Source: Mycolicibacterium sp. CBMA 226
GTDB taxonomy: Bacteria; Actinomycetota; Actinomycetes; Mycobacteriales; Mycobacteriaceae
Direction: 5' to 3'
Length of the DNA stretch: 64,000 nt
Assembly: GCF_009729075.1 (NCBI RefSeq)
Contig: NZ_VTGY01000011.1
Coordinates: forward strand, 186,001 to 250,000
A program made the translations under genes and the position numbers. Shown piece by piece: positions 9,406 through 18,250 of the stretch (position 1 is its first letter; each line of letters opens with the position of its first letter). A model generated the notes under the pieces. The model was given only the letters and a program-made list of their open reading frames with translations, was not told where the DNA came from and did no database searches.

Positions 9406-11916
9406 ATGGCTGTTACGCATCTGGCGGGGCGGGATCAAGCAAAGCGGGCGGCATTGCTGGGTGCGGCAGCTGCAACAGCTACCGCAATGACGGTGACGGC
9501 CTCGGTGCCGAACCTGCCGGCGCCCAAGCCGGTGGTGGTGCCGTCGTCGCACTCGGCCGTCAACCTGTCGTCGTTCACGACACCGTTCCCCAAGCCGGGC
9601 GTGTGGCCCGACATCACCGGCGGCCTGGGCAATGCCGTGTACAACCAGGTGCAGAACGGCATCGACGCATTGGCGCCGGCGATCGTCCAGGCGCTCAGCG
9701 GCATCGGCGGTCTCGGCGGGCTGAACCTCACCAACCTGATCAACCAGCTGCCGAAGAATCTGCTGAGCCAGATCCTCGACGCACTCCCGATCAAGCTGAC
9801 ACCGCTGCTGAACGCGGCGCTGGGGCCGCTCATCACCGGCGCGCTGGTGCCGCTCCTGCAGGGCCTGAAGCTCATGGACGCCCAGGGCAACATCACCCTC
9901 AGCGGACTGTTGGATGTGTTGGGTATCAACCTCAGCAACATCCTCGACCTCAGCCATCTGAACATCCCGGGCGTCAAGATCGTCACCGCGGGGCCGGTGT
10001 TCAGCTTGCTGAAGATCGCCGGCCTGGACTTGGGCTGGACGCCGGGCACCGCGAATGCCGTGGCCAACGCCATCAACGGCACGCAGTACCTGGACGTGGG
10101 TGCCATGGGACTGCTGAACACCGTGCTCAGTCGGGCCTCGCAGCTCCCCGCGCTGGGCCCGCTCGTGGCGGCGCTGCAAGGCGTGATCGACACCGTGGGC
10201 GGCATCCTCGGCCTGGACAAGCTGGACCTGATCGATGTGCGGGTGCCGCTCAGCGTCGGCTTCGGGCTCGGCGCGTTCTCCATGGGGCAGGCGTATTCGA
10301 AGGTGCTGGCGGACCTGGCGAACCAGCCGGGCGGTGCCAATCATTCGGGTCCGGTGCTCGGCAGCCTGACGGTCCTGCCCATGATCCTGCTGAACAACCT
10401 GGGCCGCGCCAACGGCGGTCTGCTGGCGCGCTTCTACCCGTTCGGTGACCTGCTGGGCATCAACCTGGTCACTCCGGACGTGCACGCCGCGAACAGCGGC
10501 GGCCTCCCCCTGCTGAACACCGGATTGGGCATCGGCGGAGCGAACCTGCTGCCCATCAAGGTGGACGCCACCCTCGAATACCAGCCGTTCTCGGACCTGG
10601 CCGCGTGGCCCAACCCGTTCAGCCTGGCCAACAACCTGGTTGCCGGCACCTTGCCGACCTACCTGCTGCGCGGCATCTCAACCGCCACGCTGACCAACCA
10701 GCTGACGACCCAGCTCGGCGCCCTCACCGGTGGCCTGCTGACCGGAAATCCGTTGGCGGTCAACATCTATCTGACGATCCCGACGAACACACTGCCGTTC
10801 ATGGAACCCATGTATCTGACCGGTGACCTGCTGAACATGGTCAGCTTCGGCACGCTGGGCACGCCCATCTACAAGCTGGCCAACGCACTCGCGCCGGCCA
10901 TGACCAGCCTGGTGAACCTCGGCTACACCGACGTCGTGCGCAACCCTGACGGCACGTACAGCCGCACGCTGAACGATCCCGGTACCCCGACACCGTTCTT
11001 CTCGTTCCCGAACGTCAACTGGCAACAGGTTCCCGGCGACGTGATGAACTCGCTCGTCGCCGGATTCCAGAAGGAATTCTTCAGTAACAACCCGTCGTCC
11101 ACGCCTGACAACGCGATCGAGGCAGTGCTCAAGCTACTGACCGGCGGCAAGCTTGGCGGCTTCAACCCGCTGGGCGCGTTGGCGGGCACGGTGCAGAACC
11201 TGCTCAACGGCGTGCTGGGCACGCTGGGCGGGCTCACTCAGGGGGCGACGGTCAACTCGCTGGCGGCGAAGCAGGGCGTCGTGGCTCCGACGGCAGCGAC
11301 CGCGGTTCCGGCGGTCAACGCCAAGCTGGCGCCGTTGTCGAGCACCTTGACCGGCTTCACCGGGCAGAAGGACGCGAAGCAGGCCACCGACCAGTCGACG
11401 GGTGAGAAGGGCAAGACCGACCAGCAGGCGGCACAGGATCCAAAGGCCGAGACCAAGACCGAGACCAAGACCGATACCAAGACAGAACAGCCCAAGACCG
11501 ATACGAAGCCCGACCCGAAGGCCGATCCGAAGGCAGGCCCGGAAGCTACCGGCACCAACACCGGTACGGGCACCAACACCGGTACGGACACCAAGACTGG
11601 TACGGACACCAAGACGCCCGGGAAGCACGCCGCTCCGGACGGCACGCCGTCGACGCCGGACAGCGGGAACGCGCCCAAGCACGCTGCGGACAGCTCCAGT
11701 GGCACCGACGGTGGCACCACCGCCGGGACCAAGGGCGGCAAGTCGACCAAGAGCGACAAGGCTGGGAAGGACAAGTCGGACAACGCCTCGAGCGGTGAGG
11801 GGTCGTCCCAGGCCGGTGGTCCCAAGACCAAGGAGCAGTCGAAGAAGGCCGGCGCCAAGGCTGATTCCGGTGCCAGTGGCGGCACCGGTGGTGGCTCGGC
11901 GGGTCACGCCGCCTGA
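9406..11916 (+). CDS. Exported PE-PPE-like domain protein with Lys/Thr-rich tail
   Basis: Protein of 836 aa with three parts. An N-terminal signal-like segment (about residues 14-33) is followed by a Leu/Asn/Gly-rich region (about 60-650). Its second half has motifs of the PE-PPE family C-terminal domain (LLNMVSFGTLGTPIY, LVNLGYTDVVR, PGTPTPFFSFP). A low-complexity hydrophilic tail (about 650-836) is rich in KTETKTDT- and TGTNTG-type repeats. There is no N-terminal PE or PPE domain, so this is a PE-PPE-domain-only secreted protein. ATG 9406 has a strong GGGG-type site; GTG 9382 is an alternative. The catalytic Gly-x-Ser-x-Gly of PE-PPE hydrolases was not found. Confidence 0.75.
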   Translation: MAVTHLAGRDQAKRAALLGAAAATATAMTVTASVPNLPAPKPVVVPSSHSAVNLSSFTTPFPKPGVWPDITGGLGNAVYNQVQNGIDALAPAIVQALSGIGGLGGLNLTNLINQLPKNLLSQILDALPIKLTPLLNAALGPLITGALVPLLQGLKLMDAQGNITLSGLLDVLGINLSNILDLSHLNIPGVKIVTAGPVFSLLKIAGLDLGWTPGTANAVANAINGTQYLDVGAMGLLNTVLSRASQLPALGPLVAALQGVIDTVGGILGLDKLDLIDVRVPLSVGFGLGAFSMGQAYSKVLADLANQPGGANHSGPVLGSLTVLPMILLNNLGRANGGLLARFYPFGDLLGINLVTPDVHAANSGGLPLLNTGLGIGGANLLPIKVDATLEYQPFSDLAAWPNPFSLANNLVAGTLPTYLLRGISTATLTNQLTTQLGALTGGLLTGNPLAVNIYLTIPTNTLPFMEPMYLTGDLLNMVSFGTLGTPIYKLANALAPAMTSLVNLGYTDVVRNPDGTYSRTLNDPGTPTPFFSFPNVNWQQVPGDVMNSLVAGFQKEFFSNNPSSTPDNAIEAVLKLLTGGKLGGFNPLGALAGTVQNLLNGVLGTLGGLTQGATVNSLAAKQGVVAPTAATAVPAVNAKLAPLSSTLTGFTGQKDAKQATDQSTGEKGKTDQQAAQDPKAETKTETKTDTKTEQPKTDTKPDPKADPKAGPEATGTNTGTGTNTGTDTKTGTDTKTPGKHAAPDGTPSTPDSGNAPKHAADSSSGTDGGTTAGTKGGKSTKSDKAGKDKSDNASSGEGSSQAGGPKTKEQSKKAGAKADSGASGGTGGGSAGHAA
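11446..11632 (+). repeat. Low-complexity repeats encoding a Lys/Thr/Asp tail
   Basis: Within the PE-PPE-like gene, short imperfect tandem units of the ACCAAGACCGA type (11450-11500) and the ACCGGTACGGGCACCAAC type (11560-11610) recur. They encode (K/G)T(E/D/N)TKT-like repeats. Such tracts often vary in copy number between strains. The reading frame is kept throughout. Confidence 0.6.
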
Positions 11917-11927
11917 CGCCTGACGCC

Positions 11928-12125
11928 TCAAGCGAAACCTAGCCATCCGGGAAGCGCGCGTTCTCTCGAGTCGCACAGCACTACCGGGGTGTCACAGGAA
12001 CCGCGTGGCTTGCCGGATCCGGTGTACGCCGGCCCGAGGGCGAGGGTCAGAATCGTTGTGTGCGTGAGCATCTGCCGCAGTCCGTGGACGACGCGGCGTG
12101 GGGGAATCGGCCGGAGAAACGACAT
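11928..12125 (-). CDS. Possible small protein (65 aa) with its own promoter
   Basis: An open frame of 65 codons begins with ATG at 12125. AAAGGGCC just upstream could serve as ribosome-binding site. A good vegetative-type promoter precedes it on the same strand: -35 TTGACA (12183-12188) and -10 TACGCT (12161-12166) with a 16-bp spacer. The protein is basic with a short hydrophobic stretch (about residues 22-32) and two Cys. I do not recognise a family. The promoter might instead drive a small RNA across the end of the PE-PPE-like gene. Coding status is uncertain. Confidence 0.35.
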   Translation of the reverse strand: MSFLRPIPPRRVVHGLRQMLTHTTILTLALGPAYTGSGKPRGSCDTPVVLCDSRERALPGWLGFA

Positions 12126-12160
12126 TGTGGCCCTTTCTCCGGTCCGATTCGACGACCTTC

Positions 12161-12188
12161 AGCGTAGCCACAGCAAACACTCTGTCAA
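12161..12188 (-). promoter_or_regulatory. SigA-like promoter, minus strand
   Basis: On the minus strand TTGACA and TACGCT are spaced 16 bp apart, within 40-60 bp of an ATG. The other genes pointing this way start far away, so the promoter belongs to the small frame at 11928-12125 or to an unannotated RNA. The 11917-12295 interval otherwise holds only this and a terminator hairpin. Confidence 0.5.
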
Positions 12189-12249
12189 CTTTGATCACGC
12201 CCGAATCACGAGGCGATGACGGATGAATCACTTTGGTGGACAGGGTAAT

Positions 12250-12284
12250 TGGCCCCGCCGCCGACCGGGGTCGGGGCGGGGCCA
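12250..12284. terminator. Strong hairpin between pirin gene and upstream region
   Basis: Arms TGGCCCCGCC (12250-12259) and GGCGGGGCCA (12275-12284) enclose a nested CCGACC/GGTCGG stem, giving about 16 paired bases with one bulge. It lies 12 bp beyond the pirin stop, so it likely terminates that gene. There is no long U-tract, as is common in mycobacteria. Confidence 0.7.
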
Positions 12285-12295
12285 TCGGCGTGGGG

Positions 12296-13066
12296 TTACT
12301 GGCTGAACAGATCGGCGTGCATCTCCCACACCAGGATTTCGGCGGGCGTGGTGGCTGTGACGCGCTGTCCACCGGACGCGGTGAGCCGGACGGCGTCGCC
12401 TTCCTGCAGCGGGCCGGCGCCCTCGAGTGCCACCTCGCCACGCGCGACGAACAGGTGCAGGTACTTCGCCTGCGGCAGTTCGATGCTGTCGCCCGGTTCC
12501 AGCCGGGCGCCGTGCAGTGCGGCGTTGCGCTGGCCGATGGTGATGGCGGTGTCATTGGAGTGGCCGGGCATGCCCGACGCGATCGTCACCAGCTTGCCGC
12601 GCAGCAGCTCGTCGTCGATCTCCAGCTGCTGGTAGCCGGGCGTCTTGCCGGATTCGTCGGGCACCACCCACATCTGTACGAAATGCACCGGCTCGCTATG
12701 GGATTCGGCTCCGGTGAGGCGCCAGGAGTCGTTCTTCTCCGAGTGCAGGATGCCGCGCCCGGCAGACATCCGTTGGGCCAGGCCGGGGTAGATGACGCCG
12801 GAGTGGCCGGTCGAGTCCTGGTGCACGAGCGACCCGCGCAGCACCCACGTGACAATCTCCATATCGCGGTGCGGATGGGTCTCGAACCCCGATCCCGGGG
12901 CGACGCGGTCGTCGTTGTTCACCAGTAGCAGGCCGTGGTGGGTGTTCGCCGGGTCGTAGTGGCCGCCAAAGGAGAACGAATGCTTGGAATCCAGCCACGA
13001 GATGCGGGTGGCATCACGGTCGGCGGCGCGACGGATGTCGATGAGTTCGGTCGGGCTGTCCGTCAT
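12296..13066 (-). CDS. Pirin family protein (Rv0181c-like)
   Basis: Cupin-fold pirin-like protein of 256 aa. The N-terminal cupin carries the pirin metal-site pattern (FETHPHRDMEIVTWVL, later GRGILHSEKND), with the His pairs expected to bind iron. The second cupin is weaker, as in the family. Related proteins show quercetin 2,3-dioxygenase activity; the in vivo role is unknown. ATG 13066 begins MTDSPTEL. It is transcribed divergently from a MarR regulator across a 76-bp gap with a dyad, which suggests control by that regulator. Confidence 0.88.
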   Translation of the reverse strand: MTDSPTELIDIRRAADRDATRISWLDSKHSFSFGGHYDPANTHHGLLLVNNDDRVAPGSGFETHPHRDMEIVTWVLRGSLVHQDSTGHSGVIYPGLAQRMSAGRGILHSEKNDSWRLTGAESHSEPVHFVQMWVVPDESGKTPGYQQLEIDDELLRGKLVTIASGMPGHSNDTAITIGQRNAALHGARLEPGDSIELPQAKYLHLFVARGEVALEGAGPLQEGDAVRLTASGGQRVTATTPAEILVWEMHADLFSQ

Positions 13067-13119
13067 TTTGACCCCTGTCGTTGTCGGTGAGCTTAGGTGT
13101 CGCTACTGGACTGCACAAC

Positions 13120-13139
13120 ATAAATGATGTGTCATATAT
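13120..13139. promoter_or_regulatory. Candidate MarR operator
   Basis: ATAAATGA (13120-13127) and TCATATAT (13132-13139) form an inverted repeat with a 4-bp spacer and one mismatch. The site sits in the short gap between the divergent pirin and MarR genes, ending 3 bp before the MarR ATG. Such placement fits an autorepressed MarR that also controls pirin. Confidence 0.5.
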
Positions 13140-13142
13140 TTC

Positions 13143-13577
13143 ATGTGGCTGACGGACGACCAACAGGACCTCTGGCGCGCCTATCTGGCCATGAGCGGCC
13201 GCTTGCAGGCAGCGCTCAACCGGCAGCTGCAGCGCGATCACGGGTTGTCGCTGGCGGACTACGACGTACTTGTCGCGCTCAGTGAGCTACCGGACTGCCG
13301 GATGGGTGAACTCGGTGCCCATCTCGGGTGGGAACAGAGCCGGGTGTCCCACCAGCTGACGCGAATGCGGGCCCGTGGTCTCATCGAGCGATCCGGGTCC
13401 GCGGACGACCGGCGCGCCGCCGTCGTCACTCTCACCGCAGGTGGGCGGGATGCACTCGAGGCTGCCGCTCCCGGGCACGCCGAGCTGGTGCGTGCGGTGG
13501 TGTTCGACGGTATGAGCCGATCACAGGTGGAGGCCGTGCGGCGGTGGACCGCGACGGTGCTCGAGCGATTGTCCTGA
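13143..13577 (+). CDS. MarR family transcriptional regulator
   Basis: Protein of 144 aa with a winged helix-turn-helix: LSLADYDVLVALSELPD, then GELGAHLGWEQSRVSHQ as recognition region and the D-R-R wing motif (SADDRRAAVVTLT). MarR proteins are dimeric repressors released by small ligands. ATG 13143 directly follows the dyad, so the mRNA may be leaderless. It probably regulates itself and the divergent pirin gene. The ligand is unknown. Confidence 0.88.
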   Translation: MWLTDDQQDLWRAYLAMSGRLQAALNRQLQRDHGLSLADYDVLVALSELPDCRMGELGAHLGWEQSRVSHQLTRMRARGLIERSGSADDRRAAVVTLTAGGRDALEAAAPGHAELVRAVVFDGMSRSQVEAVRRWTATVLERLS

Positions 13578-13645
13578 ACGGGCCCCGTGAGTCGGAGCGA
13601 ATTCGCGGCTACAGTAGGGCCGTCGGGTTTGCGGGGAGGATTCAC

Positions 13646-14029
13646 GTGAAACATCCAGTTGTCGCCGCCGGGGTGGCAGGCGCGCTGATCGCCGCGCTGG
13701 CGTGGTCGCCGGCCCCGCCGGCCCACGCGGAAGGGTCCTGTGTGCCGTTGGACGGCAGCCCCATGGTGGTTACGCGGAATCCGAACACCGGCATCGGCAA
13801 GAAGCTCGATATCGTCCGGACCTACACCTATTCCGACGGCATGGTGAATTGGACCATCCATCAGGACGGCGGGATCAAGGACAACACCGGCCTCGGGTTC
13901 GGTGCGACCATCAACCAGCTCTACATCCCGGAGCTCGACTCCAGCGGGTCGGTGCCGGGTAACCCCGGCGACGAGGTCAACATCGACAGTTGGCACTTCC
14001 ACACCCACGTGAAGATCTGCGACCACTAG
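13646..14029 (+). CDS. Small secreted protein of unknown function
   Basis: Protein of 127 aa with a clear signal peptide (about residues 1-27, hydrophobic core then PPAHA-E cleavage). The mature part has two cysteines (in GSCVPLDG and VKICDH), possibly disulfide-linked, and many aromatic and Thr residues suggesting a beta-rich fold. GTG 13646 has GGGGAGGA about 6 bp upstream. I do not recognise a family. It stands alone between a MarR gene and an SDR gene. Confidence 0.75.
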   Translation: MKHPVVAAGVAGALIAALAWSPAPPAHAEGSCVPLDGSPMVVTRNPNTGIGKKLDIVRTYTYSDGMVNWTIHQDGGIKDNTGLGFGATINQLYIPELDSSGSVPGNPGDEVNIDSWHFHTHVKICDH

Positions 14030-14109
14030 TTCGGCGTCCAGGCCGTCGGCCCGCCTGAGCATTGCCAGGTCCGTCCCGGTGAGCGGACGGCCTCGCATAC
14101 GCTGTCGGC

Positions 14110-14886
14110 GTGGATATCAATGGAGCTAGCGCGGTCGTCACCGGCGGCGCGTCAGGAATCGGTGCGGCTGTTGCCCGTCAGTTGGCCGCCAAGGGTGCCC
14201 GGGTCGTCATTGCCGACCTTCAGGCCGAGAAGGGCGAGGCGCTCGCCAAGGAGATCGGCGGCGTCTTCGTCACCGTCGACGTCACCAACACCGAGCAGAT
14301 CATCGACGCGGTCAAGACCGCTGCTGACCTCGGCCCGCTGCGCGCCCTGGTGAACTCGGCCGGTGTCGGCTGGGCCCAGCGCACCATCGGCAAGGACGGC
14401 GAGTTCGAGTCGGCGCACAACCTGGACCTGTACAAGAAGGTCCTCGACATCAACCTGGTCGGCACCTTCGACTGCATCCGCATCGCCGCCACCCAGATGA
14501 GCAAGAACGACCTCGCCGAGTCCGGCGAGCGTGGCGCCATTGTCAACATGACCAGCGTCGCGGCGTTCGACGGCCAGATCGGCCAGGCCGCGTACTCGTC
14601 GTCCAAGGGTGGCGTCGTGGGCCTGACCCTGCCGGTCGCGCGCGACCTGTCGGCCGTCGGCATCCGCGTGAACACCGTGGCCCCCGGCCTGATCGACACC
14701 CCGATCTACGGCGAGGGCGAAGCCTCGGAGGCGTTCAAGGCCAAGCTCGGCGAGTCCGTGCTGTTCCCGCACCGCCTCGGCAAGCCCGAGGAGCTGGCCT
14801 CCATGGTCATCGAGCTGATCACCAACTCGTACATGAACGCCGAGGTCGTCCGCGTCGACGGCGGCATCCGGATGCCGCCGAAGTAG
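14110..14886 (+). CDS. Short-chain dehydrogenase, 3-hydroxyacyl-CoA dehydrogenase type
   Basis: Classical SDR of 258 aa. The NAD-binding TGGASGIG motif lies near the N-terminus (about residues 11-18), followed by the NSAG core motif (about 82-85) and catalytic YSSSK (about 161-165) after a conserved Ser. The overall pattern resembles type-2 3-hydroxyacyl-CoA/17-beta-hydroxysteroid dehydrogenases (SVLFPHRLGKPEELA, VRVDGGIRMPPK ending). Start is GTG 14110. It ends at a large bidirectional hairpin shared with the convergent alcohol dehydrogenase. The substrate is not determined by sequence. Confidence 0.85.
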   Translation: MDINGASAVVTGGASGIGAAVARQLAAKGARVVIADLQAEKGEALAKEIGGVFVTVDVTNTEQIIDAVKTAADLGPLRALVNSAGVGWAQRTIGKDGEFESAHNLDLYKKVLDINLVGTFDCIRIAATQMSKNDLAESGERGAIVNMTSVAAFDGQIGQAAYSSSKGGVVGLTLPVARDLSAVGIRVNTVAPGLIDTPIYGEGEASEAFKAKLGESVLFPHRLGKPEELASMVIELITNSYMNAEVVRVDGGIRMPPK

Positions 14887-14894
14887 TCCCTCCC

Positions 14895-14950
14895 GAACAG
14901 ACACGAAAACCCCCAATTTCTTTGGAAATTGGGGGTTTTCGCGTCTGTTC
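14895..14950. terminator. Bidirectional terminator hairpin
   Basis: A 26-bp inverted repeat (14895-14920 with 14925-14950) has a single mismatch and a TTTG loop, with its inner part AAAACCCCCAATTTC. It lies between two convergent genes, 9 bp after the SDR stop and 12 bp from the adh stop. The poly-A/poly-T flanks suit termination in both directions. Confidence 0.85.
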
Positions 14951-14961
14951 GCGGGGAACAG

Positions 14962-16089
14962 TTACCAGTCGGACTCGTCGAAGGTGACGACGCCGCGAAT
15001 GTTGTTGCCGTCCAGCATGTCCTGGTAGCCCTGGTTGATGTCATCGAGCTTGTAGGTCCGCGTGATCATGTCGTCGATGTTCAGCAGGCCGGACTTGTAC
15101 AGCGCGGCCAGGCGCGGGGTCTCGATGTGCGAGCTGCCGCCACCGAAGATGTTGCCCTTCAACGTCTTCTGCAGCATGGTGAACAGGAAGAGGTTCAGCT
15201 TGACGTCGGCGTCCAGCATCGAGCCCATGCCGGTGACGACGCAGGTGCCGGTCTTGGCCGTCAGGATCATGGCTTGTTCGATGTACTCGCCCTTCATCTC
15301 GCCGACGGCGATGATGACCTTGTCGGCCATCAGGCCCCAGGTCACGTCGATCATCGGCGCGATGGCCTCGGCCATCGACGGGTAGACGTGCGTCGCACCG
15401 AACTTCAGCGCCTGTTCGCGCTTCCAGGGGTTGGGGTCGATGGCGATGACGTGCTTGGCGCCCGAGATCACCGCGCCCTGCAGCGCGCTCATACCGATGC
15501 CGCCGACGCCGACGATGGCGACCGTCTCACCGGGTTGGACCTGCGCGACGTTGGTGGCCGAGCCGAAGCCGGTCGGCACGGCGCAGCCCATGATGGCGGC
15601 CGACTCGAACGGGATGTCCTTGTCGATCTTGACGACGGAATCCTTGTGGACCGTCATGTATGGCGCGAAGGTGCCCAGCAGGTTCATCGCCGCGACCTCT
15701 TTGCCGCCTGCGGTGTGGATGCGGTTGGTGCCGTCGGCGATCGACTTGCCGCCCAGCAGGACAGCACCGCGGTCGCACAGTGAACGGAAGCCCTTCATGC
15801 ATGGCGGGCAGGAGCCACAGGCCGGGATGAAGGCCAGGATGACGTGGTCGCCCTCTTCGATGCCGGTGACGTTCTTACCCACCTTCGTGACGACGCCCGC
15901 GCCCTCGTGCCCGCCGAGGCAGGGCAGCGGCATCGGGGTGGCGCCGGTGGTCAGGTGGTAGTCGGAGTGACACATGCCCGCGGCATGCATCTGGATCTGT
16001 ACTTCGTCGGCAACCGGGTCACCGAGGTCGATCTCCTCGACCTGGAACGGGGAGTTCACTTCCCACAGCAGAGCACCTTTGGTCTTCAT
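14962..16089 (-). CDS. Zinc-type NDMA-dependent alcohol dehydrogenase family protein
   Basis: Medium-chain alcohol dehydrogenase of 375 aa, the same length as remembered M. tuberculosis AdhB. Catalytic zinc ligands appear in GMCHSDYH and GGHEGAG, structural zinc cysteines in CGSCPPCMKGFRSLC, and the nucleotide-binding motif is VGVGGIGMSALQG. This actinobacterial subfamily holds its cofactor tightly and is assayed with an artificial electron acceptor. ATG 16089 gives the family start MKTKGALLW; GTG 16107 and ATG 16101 are alternatives. A KstR-like dyad lies just upstream. Confidence 0.87.
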   Translation of the reverse strand: MKTKGALLWEVNSPFQVEEIDLGDPVADEVQIQMHAAGMCHSDYHLTTGATPMPLPCLGGHEGAGVVTKVGKNVTGIEEGDHVILAFIPACGSCPPCMKGFRSLCDRGAVLLGGKSIADGTNRIHTAGGKEVAAMNLLGTFAPYMTVHKDSVVKIDKDIPFESAAIMGCAVPTGFGSATNVAQVQPGETVAIVGVGGIGMSALQGAVISGAKHVIAIDPNPWKREQALKFGATHVYPSMAEAIAPMIDVTWGLMADKVIIAVGEMKGEYIEQAMILTAKTGTCVVTGMGSMLDADVKLNLFLFTMLQKTLKGNIFGGGSSHIETPRLAALYKSGLLNIDDMITRTYKLDDINQGYQDMLDGNNIRGVVTFDESDW

Positions 16090-16112
16090 GACGAAGATCA
16101 TAGCCACAAATC

Positions 16113-16126
16113 GAGAACACGTTCCA
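16113..16126. promoter_or_regulatory. KstR-like operator half-match upstream of adh
   Basis: GAGAACACGTTCCA matches the KstR consensus TNNAACNNGTTNNA except for the first base. It sits 24 bp before the preferred adh start and might repress it under sterol-free conditions. A single near-match of this length can occur by chance. Confidence 0.35.
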
Positions 16127-16301
16127 GAAAGGTGCTATGGCAGGCGTGCTACCTGCATAAATGAGATGTCAGAACATGTCGTATGAGTGAACCGCAAACT
16201 AGTATCAGTAGTACGCCGGCCCGGGTGATCGGGCGCGACGAAGCCGAGGCGGGTGCGCAATTGGCGCCCGCCTTGCAACCGGTGGAGGTTTCCGGAGCTC
16301 G

Positions 16302-17306
16302 TCAGAGGTGGGGCGGCAGCCCGAACTTCTCGAAGAGCCGCGGATCCATGAACGCGACCACGTGCGAGATGCCGTCGGGCTTGATGTCCAGTACGTGCAG
16401 CTGGAACGCCTCGTGCCGGCCCGACTCGGGGTTGCGCATGTACATGCCCGCGGCGGACTGCCCGTTGGCGGTGGTGACGACGAACCGCATGTCGCCCGGG
16501 TGCTCGGCCGGGCACTTGAACCGGGACAGCTCGACGATGTCCCGCGGGCCGGAGTACCAGGTGTCGAACGGCGGCATCTCCCACACCGAGTCCGCGGTGA
16601 ACAGCTTGACCAGCGCGTCCATGTCGTAGGACTCGAAGGCGTTGACGTACTTGGCCAGCAGGTCCTTGGCCTCGTCGGACTCCGGGGCGACCAGGACGTC
16701 GTCCTGGCTGGGGCCGACGGCGTCGAGCTGGGCGCGGGCCCGTTGCAGGAGGCTGTTGACGGCGGCGGTCGACGTTCCGACGGCCTCGCCGACTTCGGCG
16801 GCCTTCCACTGCAGCACGTCGCGCAGGACGAGGACCGCGCGCTGCCGCGGCGAAAGATGTTGCAGCGCAGCGATGAATGCGAGGCGCACCGACTCGCGTG
16901 AGCTGACGATGGTCTGCGGGTCACCCGGTGCGTCGTGCACATCGGGCAGCGGCTCGAGCCAGGCGGTGTCGGTTCGTTCGGTGATCTCGGCCTGCGGGTC
17001 GGCCGCCGGCTGCCCGAGTCCGGACGGCAGCGGCCGGCGCTGACGGCCCTCCAGTGAGGTCAGGCAGGTATTGGTGGCGATGCGGTACAGCCACGTCCGG
17101 ACCGACGACTTGCCCTCGAAATTGTCGTAGGCCTTCCAGGCGCGCAGGTAGGTCTCCTGCACCAGGTCCTCGGCGTCGTGCAGAGAACCGGTCATGCGGT
17201 AACAGTGGGCCAGCAGCTCACGGCGGTGCCGTTGAGCATCGGCCAGGAACACATCCCGTGACCGGGGCGACGTGTCTGCTGCACTGGATTCGCTGAGGAC
17301 ACTCAC
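16302..17306 (-). CDS. sigG: ECF-type RNA polymerase sigma factor SigG with SnoaL-like tail
   Basis: Group 4 sigma factor. Region 2 (AHCYRMTGSLHDAEDLVQET, then RAWKAYDNFEGKSSVRTWL) is followed by region 4 (LQHLSPRQRAVLVLRDVLQWKAAEVGE, VNSLLQRARAQL). A C-terminal NTF2/SnoaL-like domain (about the last 120 residues) is typical of the SigG/SigJ-type ECF family and often has a regulatory role. The product is 334 aa from GTG 17306. In-frame starts at 17336 and 17447 exist, but the longest would run into the divergent lipase gene. It corresponds to Rv0182c. Confidence 0.88.
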   Translation of the reverse strand: MSVLSESSAADTSPRSRDVFLADAQRHRRELLAHCYRMTGSLHDAEDLVQETYLRAWKAYDNFEGKSSVRTWLYRIATNTCLTSLEGRQRRPLPSGLGQPAADPQAEITERTDTAWLEPLPDVHDAPGDPQTIVSSRESVRLAFIAALQHLSPRQRAVLVLRDVLQWKAAEVGEAVGTSTAAVNSLLQRARAQLDAVGPSQDDVLVAPESDEAKDLLAKYVNAFESYDMDALVKLFTADSVWEMPPFDTWYSGPRDIVELSRFKCPAEHPGDMRFVVTTANGQSAAGMYMRNPESGRHEAFQLHVLDIKPDGISHVVAFMDPRLFEKFGLPPHL

Positions 17307-17310
17307 CTGA

Positions 17311-18237
<927 letters not shown>

Positions 18238-18250
18238 CGGGAGTCTTCGC

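Noticed and set aside
11446..11632. Tandem repeats considered as a CRISPR-like array
   Set aside because: Units are short, coding and in frame; there are no spacers of uniform length.
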